Shown here: positions 7,999 to 16,269 of the stretch, in pieces
Layout of the letters: each line of letters starts with the position of its first letter
Position numbering within the stretch: position 1 is the first letter of the stretch
Source of the DNA: a virus
DNA: 64,000 bases
IMG/VR virus record: IMGVR_UViG_3300032213_001373
Location: 38,328 to 102,327 of that record
Direction: 5' to 3' (one strand)
Program-made: the position numbers and the translations under genes
Notes under the pieces: generated by a model
Database searches by the model: none
Told to the model about the DNA's origin: nothing
Seen by the model: the letters and a program-made list of their open reading frames with translations, nothing else

Positions 7999-8280
7999 TT
8001 AGTTCACTTCTACAGTAAAGACTATTGCTGAAATTTGTCCGTCCCGAGAGTCCACGGTAGTGAAACCTGGACGGCAAGTTAGGTCTAATCCTCTAGGGGC
8101 TACGTAGCCTCTAGCTATAGCAATTGCTTTTACTGCCTGGTTTACTGCTGATGCACCTACCGCTCTAATCTTCACCTGTGGTGCTTCATAGAGTGCGTGG
8201 GCAATAGCGGAACCAACCGACTGGGCATTCGATCCGGCGCTTACACGCAGGAACTTCTCATCTAGTTCTTTATCTATCAC
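7999..8280 (-). CDS. spoVS: SpoVS-like protein
   Basis: 93 residues that match the Stage V sporulation protein S family over almost their whole length: LRVSAGSNAQSVGSAIAHAL, then VKIRAVGASAVNQAVKAIAI, ARGYVAPRGLDLTCRPGF and a final beta strand with AIVFTVEVN. Family members are about 85-90 residues, form Alba-like dimers and bind nucleic acid or regulate development in Bacillus and relatives. Here it stands within phage DNA-metabolism genes, so a nucleic-acid-binding or host-regulatory role is inferred. A phage-borne copy is unusual. Confidence 0.85.
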   Translation of the reverse strand: MIDKELDEKFLRVSAGSNAQSVGSAIAHALYEAPQVKIRAVGASAVNQAVKAIAIARGYVAPRGLDLTCRPGFTTVDSRDGQISAIVFTVEVN

Positions 8281-8338
8281 GTTTTGTAGTCCTTCAGTTG
8301 TCGAGTTGTTCGCCCCCTGATGGAAAACGGTACGTGAT

Positions 8339-8689
8339 TTAAGAGGATCCGTCAGCGTATCCAGCCTCTTTTAATAGGTTTACAAAGTCTTCTAGACGTA
8401 GCATGACCGGCCATTCCCCGATATTAGCCTCTCCTTGGCCATTAAGACGTAGGACAGCTACAGGCAAATCTTTACCGTTATGACGTTCCTTGAGCTGTTT
8501 TATAGCTGCACTGGGGTTGAAGTCTCTACGAGCCTTTACTTCCCAATCAATGCCTATAGTTCCAGTAACGTCTGTGCCAGACCTACCCGCCCCAGCTGAC
8601 TCTGCATAGATCCAGCCGTGCTTAACTAAGAACTCAGCCAAAATCTTTTGAGATTTGTAGCCACGATGCTTCCTACTTTGAGATGGCAT
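8339..8689 (-). CDS. PD-(D/E)XK nuclease, Holliday-junction-resolvase-like
   Basis: 116 residues. The catalytic pattern is GTDVTG with Asp40, then DWEVKAR with Glu50 and Lys52, preceded by a basic N-terminal helix (SRKHRGYKSQKILAEFL) like archaeal-type resolvases. Such small enzymes resolve branched DNA during replication and packaging. It overlaps the dNMP kinase gene by about 17 bases. The fold call is good; junction specificity is inference. A second small nuclease of the same superfamily is at 11306-11623. Confidence 0.7.
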   Translation of the reverse strand: MPSQSRKHRGYKSQKILAEFLVKHGWIYAESAGAGRSGTDVTGTIGIDWEVKARRDFNPSAAIKQLKERHNGKDLPVAVLRLNGQGEANIGEWPVMLRLEDFVNLLKEAGYADGSS

Positions 8690-9293
8690 TACTCATCCTA
8701 GTCTGAATCAAAAGAGTTAGATCTTCAATTGTCCCGTTGTTAACAAAGATTTGATCAACCTTGTAATCATCTAGTTCGTGCTCTGAAACATGAGAGTTAA
8801 CTGCTTCTACACCTAAACGCTTTATACGCCAGATCTGACCGCCTAACGAATGGACGGTCTCAGCTTCATTCTTAAATCGAACGTCTGTAATAACTAACTT
8901 ATGATTACCGCCTACTACTGGATGTTCGGCAAGGTATGGCTTCAGAGCTTGGTTCACCCAAAAATCTTCACCAAACATATTACGTGCAGCTACACCGACA
9001 TCCTGCAAAATGCGACGAACCTGTGGTTCTTGCTTAGCGTTATCCCAACCAACAAGGTTTACAAGATCTTTAAGATAACCTGTAGGGCTGCATGCAACCA
9101 TTGGGTTAACTTCATAGATAAAGTTTCTAATGGTGTCGGCAAAAGCAACACGACGATAGCCATATCGCTCTACTAAAATAGATGCGACTGTGTCCTTGCC
9201 AGACTGAGCGTAACCGGTAAGCCCGATAATTTTATACTCTGAATGAATGCCCAGCTCTTCATCAGTAAACATAGACATCTGTTCCCAGGTCAT
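8673..9293 (-). CDS. deoxynucleoside monophosphate kinase
   Basis: About 206 residues. The P-loop GYAQSGKDT lies at 27-35 after KIIGL, followed by RVAFADTIRNFIYEVNP, as in phage dNMP kinases (T4 gp1 type) that phosphorylate dNMPs to feed dNTP synthesis. A C-terminal segment VITDVRFKNEAE...RIKR fits the lid/base region. The start was placed at ATG 9293, which makes a four-base ATGA overlap with the gene upstream; a GTG at 9305 is also open. It belongs to the replication support genes. Confidence 0.8.
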   Translation of the reverse strand: MTWEQMSMFTDEELGIHSEYKIIGLTGYAQSGKDTVASILVERYGYRRVAFADTIRNFIYEVNPMVACSPTGYLKDLVNLVGWDNAKQEPQVRRILQDVGVAARNMFGEDFWVNQALKPYLAEHPVVGGNHKLVITDVRFKNEAETVHSLGGQIWRIKRLGVEAVNSHVSEHELDDYKVDQIFVNNGTIEDLTLLIQTRMSNAISK

Positions 9294-9787
9294 GGTGTCA
9301 ACCACACACTTCTACCTGCAGCCTTGTTAATGTTAACTCGACGTGTGATCTCACGGTTGATAAGAGAGATGTCTTTAGATAGGCGTTCGGAAATAATCTG
9401 AATCAAACCATGGTAATTAGACAGCTCTTGAAATGAGTCTGCCTTACTACGATAGTCAGGATCTACTTCAATCTCAGCGTCCATCATGGCCACTGCTACT
9501 CCGGTGGTCTTTAGGGATAATTTTTTTCTAGCCCGAACTAAAGCAACCTGCTTGTCGGCCTCTGCTTTGTCTACCTCTGCACACCAAAGCTGTAGGTTAA
9601 TAAACTCTAAGTAAGCTACATACTTTGTGTACAGATCCATAACCTGCTCTTCTGACATACCTGTGATGTCAGCTGGTAGGGATGGAGCATCATAACCATA
9701 GTACTGGTTAACATCCATACCCTGCTGTTGAAGAGCACTAATAGTTTTACTACTAGCCTCAGCAACTTTCAACTCAATAGGACTCAT
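9290..9787 (-). CDS. hypothetical coiled-coil protein
   Basis: 165 residues, mostly helical by composition, with YLEFINLQLWCAEVDKAEAD and a basic helix (VRARKKLSLK) in the middle, and RLSKDISLINREITRR near the end. No enzyme motif is recognised. The ATG at 9787 is preferred over GTG 9793 because GGAGG lies seven bases upstream. The position between dNMP kinase and a zinc-ribbon/Cas4-like set suggests a replication or recombination accessory role; this is inference. Confidence 0.6.
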   Translation of the reverse strand: MSPIELKVAEASSKTISALQQQGMDVNQYYGYDAPSLPADITGMSEEQVMDLYTKYVAYLEFINLQLWCAEVDKAEADKQVALVRARKKLSLKTTGVAVAMMDAEIEVDPDYRSKADSFQELSNYHGLIQIISERLSKDISLINREITRRVNINKAAGRSVWLTP

Positions 9788-9789
9788 AC

Positions 9790-9957
9790 TCACGCCTCCA
9801 CGTTCTCTTTAGCCCAGTCAATCCATTCAAAAATTAAATCGTCAACCTTAATAGTGTCAGCAAATCCGTTTTCCTGTAGATGCTCAAGAAAATCGTCGTC
9901 TCCTACTAAAACTGGAAGGTCAAGCCCTACCTCTAAGAATCCTGGATACTTGGTCAT
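9790..9957 (-). CDS. small acidic protein
   Basis: 55 residues starting MTKYPGFLEVGLDLPVLVGD, acidic, containing FLEHLQENGF and ending WIDWAKENVEA. The ATG overlaps the stop of the FmdB-like gene upstream by four bases (ATGA), and its stop is coupled to the start region of the coiled-coil gene downstream. Not recognised; coding status rests on the coupled junctions at both ends and a plausible amphipathic composition. Confidence 0.6.
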   Translation of the reverse strand: MTKYPGFLEVGLDLPVLVGDDDFLEHLQENGFADTIKVDDLIFEWIDWAKENVEA

Positions 9958-10124
9958 TGTCCGCCCCATCCCCCACCTTTAAGGTGGATACCAAAGTTTG
10001 AAAACTGTCTGAAGGCTTCTCCTCCACACTCACACATTACAGCAGGTGCAGGTCCATCAGCAATAGGGAAAAAGCTTTCGCTTGTCTCTTGACACACCGA
10101 ACACTTGTACTCATAGTTAGGCAT
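9954..10124 (-). CDS. FmdB-type zinc-ribbon protein
   Basis: 56 residues from ATG 10124, which has AGAGGAG seven bases upstream; a longer upstream reading is open but has no such signal. It starts MPNYEYKCSVCQ with Cys8 and Cys11 and continues to CECGGEAFRQF with Cys31 and Cys33, the four-Cys layout of FmdB-family regulatory-type zinc ribbons. The C-terminus is Gly-rich (KGGGWGGQ). The function of phage members is not established; nucleic-acid or protein binding is expected. Confidence 0.75.
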   Translation of the reverse strand: MPNYEYKCSVCQETSESFFPIADGPAPAVMCECGGEAFRQFSNFGIHLKGGGWGGQ

Positions 10125-10986
10125 TATCTTCTCCTCTGTATGGCTCACACCGCTTACATCCAGCCACTGAATCAATACTACACATAGGTGGGCGGTTGTT
10201 GTCAACTGCCCAGACTACATCTAAAGCCTTGTCAAAAATGTCAGCTACAAACTCTGGGTTGTACTGTACAACAAACTCTTTATAATCTTGGTTAGCTTTA
10301 AGCTCATAGATAAATACAATCTCTTTTGGAGCTGACTCAAGCAAACCTTCCTCAACCATTAGGTGAGCTAGGTGAAGGTACATCTGACCTTGCAACTGGT
10401 GAGCTCGGAAAGGTTGCTTAACATTACGCCAAGCTTTTTCTAGATCCCCATCAGCCTGCGCCAAGATTGCAGGTGCTTCAAAACGAAGTGTTCCTGTACC
10501 TATAGATTTAATTTCAATAAGGCAGTCATCGCCTAGGCCTTTGATCCAACCATCAGCGTGTCCGCTAATCCTATGCTTGGCACTACGTAAAGGTACTTCT
10601 GCATAGTCAACACTTGGGTGGATATCTTTAGACACACCCCAGCTTGTTCCAGTCTTATCCCTCCACATACCGTAGAGAATTCCCATGTCTCTAAACCATC
10701 CCTGCCATTTAGCGTGGATAGCGTGACCCTCTGCAAAGATAGATACCTGTCGCAGAGTTAACTTCTCTCGAGTTTCTACATAGTTACCACGAAGGGCATG
10801 GTAAGAAGCCAGAGCACACCACTCGGGCTTAATAAGATCAGATGGATGCAGCACATCCTGGCTACGCTCATCAAAAGGTTGGGACAACGTGTAACGCTCA
10901 AGAGAGCCCATCAATCTAGACTCCCGCTTAGAAGCATTAAGAAACGCTTTAAGTTCCTTGCTAGCTACTGTCTTTGGCTTTCCCAT
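10117..10986 (-). CDS. Cas4/RecB-like PD-(D/E)XK nuclease with Fe-S cysteines
   Basis: 289 residues. HADGW with Asp145, then CLIEIKS with Glu158 and Lys160, and HQLQGQMYLH near 195 form the RecB-family nuclease core; EGHAIHAKWQ (86-95) supplies the upstream His. Cys57 together with Cys269, Cys277 and Cys280 (GCKRCEPY) gives the one-plus-three Cys arrangement of the Fe-S cluster found in Cas4 and AddB-type nucleases. No cas1/cas2 or repeat array is present, so this is a phage recombination or end-processing exonuclease rather than part of CRISPR. It overlaps the FmdB-like gene downstream and the WhiB gene upstream. Confidence 0.8.
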   Translation of the reverse strand: MGKPKTVASKELKAFLNASKRESRLMGSLERYTLSQPFDERSQDVLHPSDLIKPEWCALASYHALRGNYVETREKLTLRQVSIFAEGHAIHAKWQGWFRDMGILYGMWRDKTGTSWGVSKDIHPSVDYAEVPLRSAKHRISGHADGWIKGLGDDCLIEIKSIGTGTLRFEAPAILAQADGDLEKAWRNVKQPFRAHQLQGQMYLHLAHLMVEEGLLESAPKEIVFIYELKANQDYKEFVVQYNPEFVADIFDKALDVVWAVDNNRPPMCSIDSVAGCKRCEPYRGEDNA

Positions 10987-11305
10987 ACTTACCCTCCGAG
11001 TTTATCCATTCGTCCAAGGTCAATCCTTTGGCCTTGTATCTGCGCTGTGCTGCATTTCTTTCTCGATGGGACATACCACCAAATATTCCATGCAGCTCGT
11101 CATTCATGATAGCTTCTTTCAAACACTCTTTGCGTACAGGGCAGGGAGGTCGACCGTCCTTGCCCCAACAAATAGCTTTTGCTTGATCTGCTATCGGCTT
11201 ATATAAAGTTTTGTCTCTTGGCGGGAAAAATATTTCCGTATCTTCCCCTCGGCACTTTGCCTTATAACGCCAAGCCCAAGACGCTTCGTCCTGGTAATCG
11301 TCCAT
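10961..11305 (-). CDS. whiB: WhiB-family Fe-S transcription factor, atypical Cys spacing
   Basis: 114 residues. The four cluster Cys are Cys18 (AKCRG), Cys46, Cys55 and Cys61 (CPVRKECLKEA), followed by the family turn LHGIFGGMSHRERN and a basic C-terminus. In standard WhiB proteins the middle pair is Cys-x2-Cys; here eight residues (WGKDGRPP) separate them. The family binds [4Fe-4S] and works with the primary sigma factor in Actinobacteria, so this gene both indicates the host and suggests takeover of host transcription. A second WhiB with normal spacing is at 20904-21191. Confidence 0.85.
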   Translation of the reverse strand: MDDYQDEASWAWRYKAKCRGEDTEIFFPPRDKTLYKPIADQAKAICWGKDGRPPCPVRKECLKEAIMNDELHGIFGGMSHRERNAAQRRYKAKGLTLDEWINSEGKYGKAKDSS

Positions 11306-11623
11306 TCATTCACCTCTAATTGAGTTACGAAGTTCAAAAAAATCTTCCTCCAAAAGAACTACATAATTCTCACCGTCAAGATGAAGCCCTAGCACCGGTG
11401 TCCGGCTATCTAGTATTGCTTCGGTTGTGATCTTCTTCAAGACTTCTGACTTGATAGTAACTGACTTCTTGCCAGTCCACTTATGCTCAATCAAAAGCTC
11501 GTCGTTTCTCACGTCGCCCTTGCGAGACCAGAAAGCTCCAGAAGCAGCAGTGCGTTTGCCGTTGATCTTCTTTTCTAATCGCTTCTCATGCTTAAGCGAT
11601 TCTTTCTGACCTTCACTCTTCAT
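11306..11623 (-). CDS. small PD-(D/E)XK nuclease
   Basis: 105 residues from ATG 11623. After a very basic N-terminus (KHEKRLEKKINGKR) comes GAFWSRKGDVRNDELLIEHK with Asp37, Glu46 and Lys48, the catalytic triad spacing of small phage nucleases/resolvases, then two strands and VVLLEEDFFELR. It lies directly upstream in the genome of the RecA-like gene, overlapping its 3' end, so a recombination role is likely. The exact substrate cannot be told from sequence. Confidence 0.65.
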   Translation of the reverse strand: MKSEGQKESLKHEKRLEKKINGKRTAASGAFWSRKGDVRNDELLIEHKWTGKKSVTIKSEVLKKITTEAILDSRTPVLGLHLDGENYVVLLEEDFFELRNSIRGE

Positions 11624-12662
11624 CAAGAACCAGTACAGGTTGAGCTTTGATAGTGCTCATCACTGCCTTGCTGATCTCCTCACGGAGGTCGACTTCTTCT
11701 CGAAGAGAGTCAATAAGGGCTGGTGCGCCTTGCCACTTACGATCACCATAATACATCCATCCGCCACGTCTATCGACGATGCCGTTCAAAATGCTTAGGG
11801 CAACGATTTCCTTGCCAGTATCGTATTGACCTGCATCAATTGGGCCACCATCTGCAAAGTAAAAGTCCATATAAGCAGTCTGCTGAGGTGGGAAGGTCTT
11901 GTTCTTTACTGTGCGAACACGGATAGTCTGTCCCACACGGCGCTTCTCCTGACCAGTACCTACCTCTAGCCAGTCATCACGCTTTACCTCGCAACGAATT
12001 GCGTAGGCATAATCCTTACCCAAACCACCTGGAGTAGTACGAGGATCTCCGTGAATAACGCCGATCTTCATACGATACTGATTGATCATAATTCCAAGGA
12101 CTGGTCGTTCCGATTCGATGAGGTCTCGCTTGGTAGCTGACGCCACTTTTCTAAAGAACTTATTGGTAATAAGTGCGCCACGACCCACAGTAAATTCTTC
12201 CATATGCTTTTCATCTTCTGCGCTAGGAACCAAGGCAGGAAGGGAATCAATAACAACCATGTCCACAGCTTTGCTCTCCATAAATTGAATGACCGAATCA
12301 AATGCATCCTCCATGCTATTAGTCTCTACAAGAAGAACTCTGCTGGTATCTACCCCGCAAAATTCTGCGTACTTAGAATCAAAATCTTCTGCAGCAATCC
12401 ATACTGCTGTAAACTCTGGGTTAATCTTTTGATTAGCTGCAATAGTCTTTAGAGCAATTGCAGTCTTACCATGAGACGCTTCACCCATAAGCTCTACCCA
12501 ACGGTTCATAGGCCAACCTCCACCAAGAACCACATCAAGTGTTAAAGACCCTGTTGTAATGCGTTGTGGAATATGTGTATCTCCGGCGAGCACAACAGTA
12601 TTAGCACCAAGCTTCTTATTAATTCCTGCTGCAATCTTTAATGCCTCTGCGTTTAATGCCAT
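11613..12662 (-). CDS. recA: RecA/UvsX-like recombinase
   Basis: 349 residues. Walker A GEASHGKT lies at 60-67, Walker B DMVVIDSLP near 133, and the region FRKVASATKRDLIESERPVL with INQYRMKIGVIHGDPRTTPG matches the RecA core, including the loop that follows the second strand. It is divergent from bacterial RecA and closest in style to phage-encoded recombinases. It would form filaments on ssDNA and promote strand exchange for recombination-dependent replication together with the SSB-like protein and nucleases nearby. Confidence 0.85.
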   Translation of the reverse strand: MALNAEALKIAAGINKKLGANTVVLAGDTHIPQRITTGSLTLDVVLGGGWPMNRWVELMGEASHGKTAIALKTIAANQKINPEFTAVWIAAEDFDSKYAEFCGVDTSRVLLVETNSMEDAFDSVIQFMESKAVDMVVIDSLPALVPSAEDEKHMEEFTVGRGALITNKFFRKVASATKRDLIESERPVLGIMINQYRMKIGVIHGDPRTTPGGLGKDYAYAIRCEVKRDDWLEVGTGQEKRRVGQTIRVRTVKNKTFPPQQTAYMDFYFADGGPIDAGQYDTGKEIVALSILNGIVDRRGGWMYYGDRKWQGAPALIDSLREEVDLREEISKAVMSTIKAQPVLVLDEE

Positions 12663-12667
12663 TGTAA

Positions 12668-13054
12668 TTAACCTAACCTATCTACGATTACATTTGGATT
12701 GAATCCTCCGCCTTGTGACGGCTGACGTGCTGCAATCGGTGCCCCACCTTGTCCGGTACCACCGACACCTGTTCCAGCTTGAACAATTGGATAACCGCAA
12801 TCATAACAACGTTTGCGCTGCGTACCAACTGGAGCCATGTAATTGCCAGACATACATCCTGGACAACGTTCCTGGTCTCTAGCACTTTGAGCACGTGTAA
12901 CTAACTGATCTTGGTTTGGATCATAAGATACTTGTACGTTAGGTGCTTGCTGTGGCGGTCGGTATACGTTTCCTTGAGGCGGTGTAGTAGGGGGAGTATT
13001 TGGAAGAGGTCCATTTGCTCCAAGTTTGTTAGCCCACCAATTACTGTTACTCAT
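12668..13054 (-). CDS. zinc-ribbon protein with Pro/Gly-rich flanks
   Basis: 128 residues from ATG 13054 (GGAGG six bases upstream; the longer frame lacks such a signal). N-terminal MSNSNWWANKLG, then a Pro/Gln/Asn-rich linker, a zinc ribbon RCPGC...RKRCYDCGYPI near residues 64-88, and a Gly/Gln-rich tail. Phages with similar modules often place them between recombinase and polymerase genes, but the function is not known to me. Confidence 0.65.
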   Translation of the reverse strand: MSNSNWWANKLGANGPLPNTPPTTPPQGNVYRPPQQAPNVQVSYDPNQDQLVTRAQSARDQERCPGCMSGNYMAPVGTQRKRCYDCGYPIVQAGTGVGGTGQGGAPIAARQPSQGGGFNPNVIVDRLG

Positions 13055-13481
13055 CGTAATCCTCCACGACATTAGATTCAATTAACCCTAAACTAAATAA
13101 TGTAGAAACGCAAGATACAGATGATGCAAGAGAGACAAGTCTGAACAATTCCAGCAGCTGCTCTACTTTTTCATCTGGGAGGTCATTAAAGTCCTCGTCA
13201 TCAATGATGTATGCAGCTGAGGCAATACGTGCAGAGATGTCAGCATGTGCATCGATAAACGGTAGGAGAGCAGCCATACGAGTCAGGCGATCCTGACTTG
13301 CACGCTCTTCCATCTCAGAAACTTCTTCTGATACCGGTGGCAAACCCATGTGTGCTGCAATCTCTTCTGCTGGCATCATCATTGAATCATAAATGACCTG
13401 ACGAATAAGGACAGGAAGAGGTACCTGTTGTACCAAGACTTTCTTTTTACGTCTGAACAAATTCACTTTGCTTCTCCCCAT
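13047..13481 (-). CDS. hypothetical helical protein
   Basis: 144 residues. A basic N-terminus (MGRSKVNLFRRKKKVLVQQV) is followed by helical segments, an acidic patch (IIDDEDFNDLPDEKVEQLL) and a Ser/Cys-rich helix (VSLASSVSCVSTLFSLGLI). The Shine-Dalgarno GGTGG is seven bases from the ATG. It overlaps the polymerase gene downstream end and the zinc-ribbon start, so it belongs to the replication operon. No family recognised. Confidence 0.6.
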   Translation of the reverse strand: MGRSKVNLFRRKKKVLVQQVPLPVLIRQVIYDSMMMPAEEIAAHMGLPPVSEEVSEMEERASQDRLTRMAALLPFIDAHADISARIASAAYIIDDEDFNDLPDEKVEQLLELFRLVSLASSVSCVSTLFSLGLIESNVVEDYDE

Positions 13482-15439
13482 CGTTGTACCACCTTTACAT
13501 CTGCAATCATTGGAATGGATAAGGCTTTGATGCCTTCCATAGCCTGACGAATTGCTTCGGCTGTATCCTCAGCAAGATGATCAGGAGTTACTGTCACCAG
13601 TTCATCGTGTACCGTAAGAATCAAACTTGATTCGTTAGGGATCATCTTATGTGCCCTAATCATAGCAAGTTTAATGAGGTCTGCTGCCGACCCTTGGATA
13701 ACGGTATTGAATGCCTGACGTTCTGCCCTGGAACGCTTCCAGACCTCACTAGAACGAAGCTCCGGTAGGTAACGTCGCCTGTTCATGTAGGTAGAGGCAT
13801 ACGGTATAGGGGCATGCCGACGGCTCTCTGCAATCACCTGCTTCTTATAGCGGGCAACGGCAGGAAACTTATGTAAGAAGTCGTCTAGAAGAGTTCTTGC
13901 CTCAGCAACAGTAACGCCAATAGAGTCTGCAATTTTATCTGGACCAACGCCGTACATCATTGCCAATACCAAAGTCTTGGCTGCGCTACGGTCTACACCT
14001 ACCGTGTTTCCAATGGTTGTATAGATATCTTCTCCGGCCAGATAAGAGCTACAGAGGATACGATCATTGCTAAAGGATGCCAAAACTCTAGGCTCAATCT
14101 GAGAGTAGTCAGCTACAACTAACTTGTAACCTTCCGGAGCGGTGAACAGGTTTCGGATCGCTTTACCGTTAGGTGTGCGTGGGTTAGGAACATTCTGAAG
14201 GTTTGGATTACGACTAGAAAAACGCCCTGTCTCAGCGCCGTACTGTACAAAGTCAGTATGAATACGACCATTCAATAGTAAGCTTTTCTTAGCCACAATC
14301 TTTGATTTACCTGCAAGAGTTCTAGTGATGTCACCACCAAGATATGGGATCACATATGTAGTAAGCAGCTTATTAAGATCTGAATAAGCAATCAAACCAT
14401 CTACTAAAGCATCTTTACCAGCAAATGCTTGAAGAGCTGGTTCTGATACTGAGTAGTCTGAGACAGAAGAGAGTTGACCCTCCTCAGCCCTCTTCTGCCC
14501 AGCTGGGGTAAGGACCTTAGGCCGAAGCCCACGTCCCCCATCCTTCTTCAATGAGAATAATAATTTCTGCTTCTCTGGAACACTATTAATATTAAAAGCT
14601 TTTCCTGCAATCCGATAGATACTTGCCTTGGTAGTTTCCAGCTGCAGTTCTAGATCTGCTTTGAGGATCTCCAAGCGCTTAGTATCAATGTCAGCGCCAC
14701 GTAGTTCCATAGAACAAATGACACTTAACACATCCATCTCAAGGTTAAAGATGCCACGCAACCCATCCTTATCAAGCTTGTCTGATAAGTGAAGCCAAAG
14801 CTTCCAAGTCCATTCAGCATCTAGGGCTGCGTAGGTAGCAACCTCTTCGAAAGAATACTTCTCTACTTCTTTACCCACACCTTTGACCATGTGATACCCG
14901 AACTCACGTTGCAAGCAATCATCTAGACCAAGGTTGTTCCGGTCCTGTGTATTAATAATAAATGCAGCATTAAGGGTACAGGCGTATGGTTGAGCAGGGA
15001 GTCCACCCAAATACTTTGAAACGCTCTGTAGATCAAACTTAAGGTTGTGCCCAGCCTTTACCTTAGAACTGTTAAGTAAAGGCTTAAGAGCCTTAAATAC
15101 TTCCGCCGGCGTTAGCTGTTCTGGCGCAGGGCCAAAGATTCGTGTGGACTTACGTTCGTCTTTACTGTAGTCGGTGGGGCGTAGTTCTAAGCCTTTTTCT
15201 AGACGAGCGTGAGCTGATGGTAGCAATGGGTACTCTGTGCGAAGGTACTCTCCATTGGGATGTCCCATAGGGATAACGTCTACACGATCATATGTAGACA
15301 TAGAGATCCAAGTAACAATGTTCTGTCGTGGATCTCCGCGATGGTCTCCAACTGTTTCTACGTCAAACGCAAAAGCATCTACTTTATCGTAGGCAGCAAC
15401 AAGTTCTTCAAGTTGTTTGGTGGTCGTAACAATATTCAT
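13463..15439 (-). CDS. polA: DNA polymerase, family A, with 3'-5' exonuclease
   Basis: 658 residues from ATG 15439 (AGGAG four bases upstream; 69 extra bases are open upstream). Exonuclease domain: FAFDVETVGD with Asp26/Glu28, AGHNLKFD near 130 and YAALDAEWTW near 203. Polymerase domain: TGRFSSRNPNLQNVP near 405, motif A VADYSQIEPR with Asp444, motif B RSAAKTLVLAMMYG near 484-497, motif C LTVHDELV. There is no 5' nuclease domain, so length and layout fit phage replicative PolA enzymes. It works with the primase, DnaB helicase and SSB-like protein of the same region. Confidence 0.9.
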   Translation of the reverse strand: MNIVTTTKQLEELVAAYDKVDAFAFDVETVGDHRGDPRQNIVTWISMSTYDRVDVIPMGHPNGEYLRTEYPLLPSAHARLEKGLELRPTDYSKDERKSTRIFGPAPEQLTPAEVFKALKPLLNSSKVKAGHNLKFDLQSVSKYLGGLPAQPYACTLNAAFIINTQDRNNLGLDDCLQREFGYHMVKGVGKEVEKYSFEEVATYAALDAEWTWKLWLHLSDKLDKDGLRGIFNLEMDVLSVICSMELRGADIDTKRLEILKADLELQLETTKASIYRIAGKAFNINSVPEKQKLLFSLKKDGGRGLRPKVLTPAGQKRAEEGQLSSVSDYSVSEPALQAFAGKDALVDGLIAYSDLNKLLTTYVIPYLGGDITRTLAGKSKIVAKKSLLLNGRIHTDFVQYGAETGRFSSRNPNLQNVPNPRTPNGKAIRNLFTAPEGYKLVVADYSQIEPRVLASFSNDRILCSSYLAGEDIYTTIGNTVGVDRSAAKTLVLAMMYGVGPDKIADSIGVTVAEARTLLDDFLHKFPAVARYKKQVIAESRRHAPIPYASTYMNRRRYLPELRSSEVWKRSRAERQAFNTVIQGSAADLIKLAMIRAHKMIPNESSLILTVHDELVTVTPDHLAEDTAEAIRQAMEGIKALSIPMIADVKVVQRWGEAK

Positions 15440-15460
15440 TATGCTCCTGATGATTAGGGA

Positions 15461-15506
15461 GCTGGGGGCCTGTAAGAGAAAGGAGGTAAAAGACCAGGCC
15501 CCCAGC
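15461..15506. terminator. long hairpin between SSB-like and polymerase genes
   Basis: A perfect 12-bp stem, GCTGGGGGCCTG (15461-15472) with CAGGCCCCCAGC (15495-15506), encloses a 22-base loop. On the minus strand it is followed by CCCTAATCATC, with no U run, so it may be a partial terminator, an mRNA-stability element, or a structure that tunes polymerase translation rather than a classical terminator. Confidence 0.55.
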
Positions 15507-15518
15507 AACTATAGTGGG

Positions 15519-16226
15519 TTAGAGCTGTCCAGCGATTTCACGAGCAATCTCTTCAAGTTCAGCCTTTGTCGGAATGTGAAGTGCTTCCGGTCCAAGTGGC
15601 TTCATTGGTTTGATTAACTCGGCTGCTGCTACAGGATCAATTTCCCAGTCATCAGCAAGATCGCGCTCTTTAACAGGAGCTATAGAGTACGCGGTCTTTG
15701 TACCAGTACCGGACTTGCTAACAGCCCAGTAAATATCTGGACGATCAAGTGGTCCAGTCTTCTTATCAGTGTGGAGCTTTTCAAGCTGACCACATAGACG
15801 AACGCCTACAACCATAAGTTCGATCTTTGGTTCTTCGGCAGAAAGATTAACTACAGAGAATGCAAACTTTTGATCTGGCTTGCTTCCTACTGCAATTAGT
15901 GGATCGCCCTCACCAATACTAATAAATGAGCGCTTGCCCTGACGGTTAACCCAGTGCTGCATAAAGGTCATTGGTTCGCCAGAGATGAATTTGATTAGCT
16001 GAACGTCCTCAGTAAACTTGAAGTCGTTTGCATACTTTTCATTGGACTTAGCAACTGCTTTCTTAGCTGCTGCCCAACCTGATTGGATTGTAGAAGAACG
16101 ATCTGATGTATCGTTTTCGTTTTCTTCTACGAACATTTCCTCAAGCTCTGCTTGAGATGGACTGTGCATTGTGTCAACATATGAGTCAACATTTGGTGCG
16201 TCTTCTTTATCAATACGAATACCCAT
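15519..16226 (-). CDS. putative ssDNA-binding protein
   Basis: 235 residues from ATG 16226, chosen because AAAGGAG lies eight bases upstream; the longer frame from 16262 has none. The core (about residues 60-200) is a mixed beta protein with FKFTEDVQLIKFISGEPM, HWVNRQGKRSFISIGEGDPL and FAFSVVNLSAEEPKIELMVV, and the C-terminus ends in an acidic/amphipathic tail. The size, beta-rich core and location just upstream of the polymerase fit the SSB-like proteins seen at this place in other actinophages. Identification is by context and general pattern, not a firm motif. Confidence 0.55.
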   Translation of the reverse strand: MGIRIDKEDAPNVDSYVDTMHSPSQAELEEMFVEENENDTSDRSSTIQSGWAAAKKAVAKSNEKYANDFKFTEDVQLIKFISGEPMTFMQHWVNRQGKRSFISIGEGDPLIAVGSKPDQKFAFSVVNLSAEEPKIELMVVGVRLCGQLEKLHTDKKTGPLDRPDIYWAVSKSGTGTKTAYSIAPVKERDLADDWEIDPVAAAELIKPMKPLGPEALHIPTKAELEEIAREIAGQL

Positions 16227-16269
16227 TTGGGGTACTCCTTTCATAGCCATAGCCATAGTCATAGTAGAG

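Noticed and set aside
10117-10986. Cas4-like gene as evidence of a CRISPR system
   Set aside because: No cas1/cas2 genes or repeats nearby; free-standing Cas4/RecB-like nucleases are common in phages.
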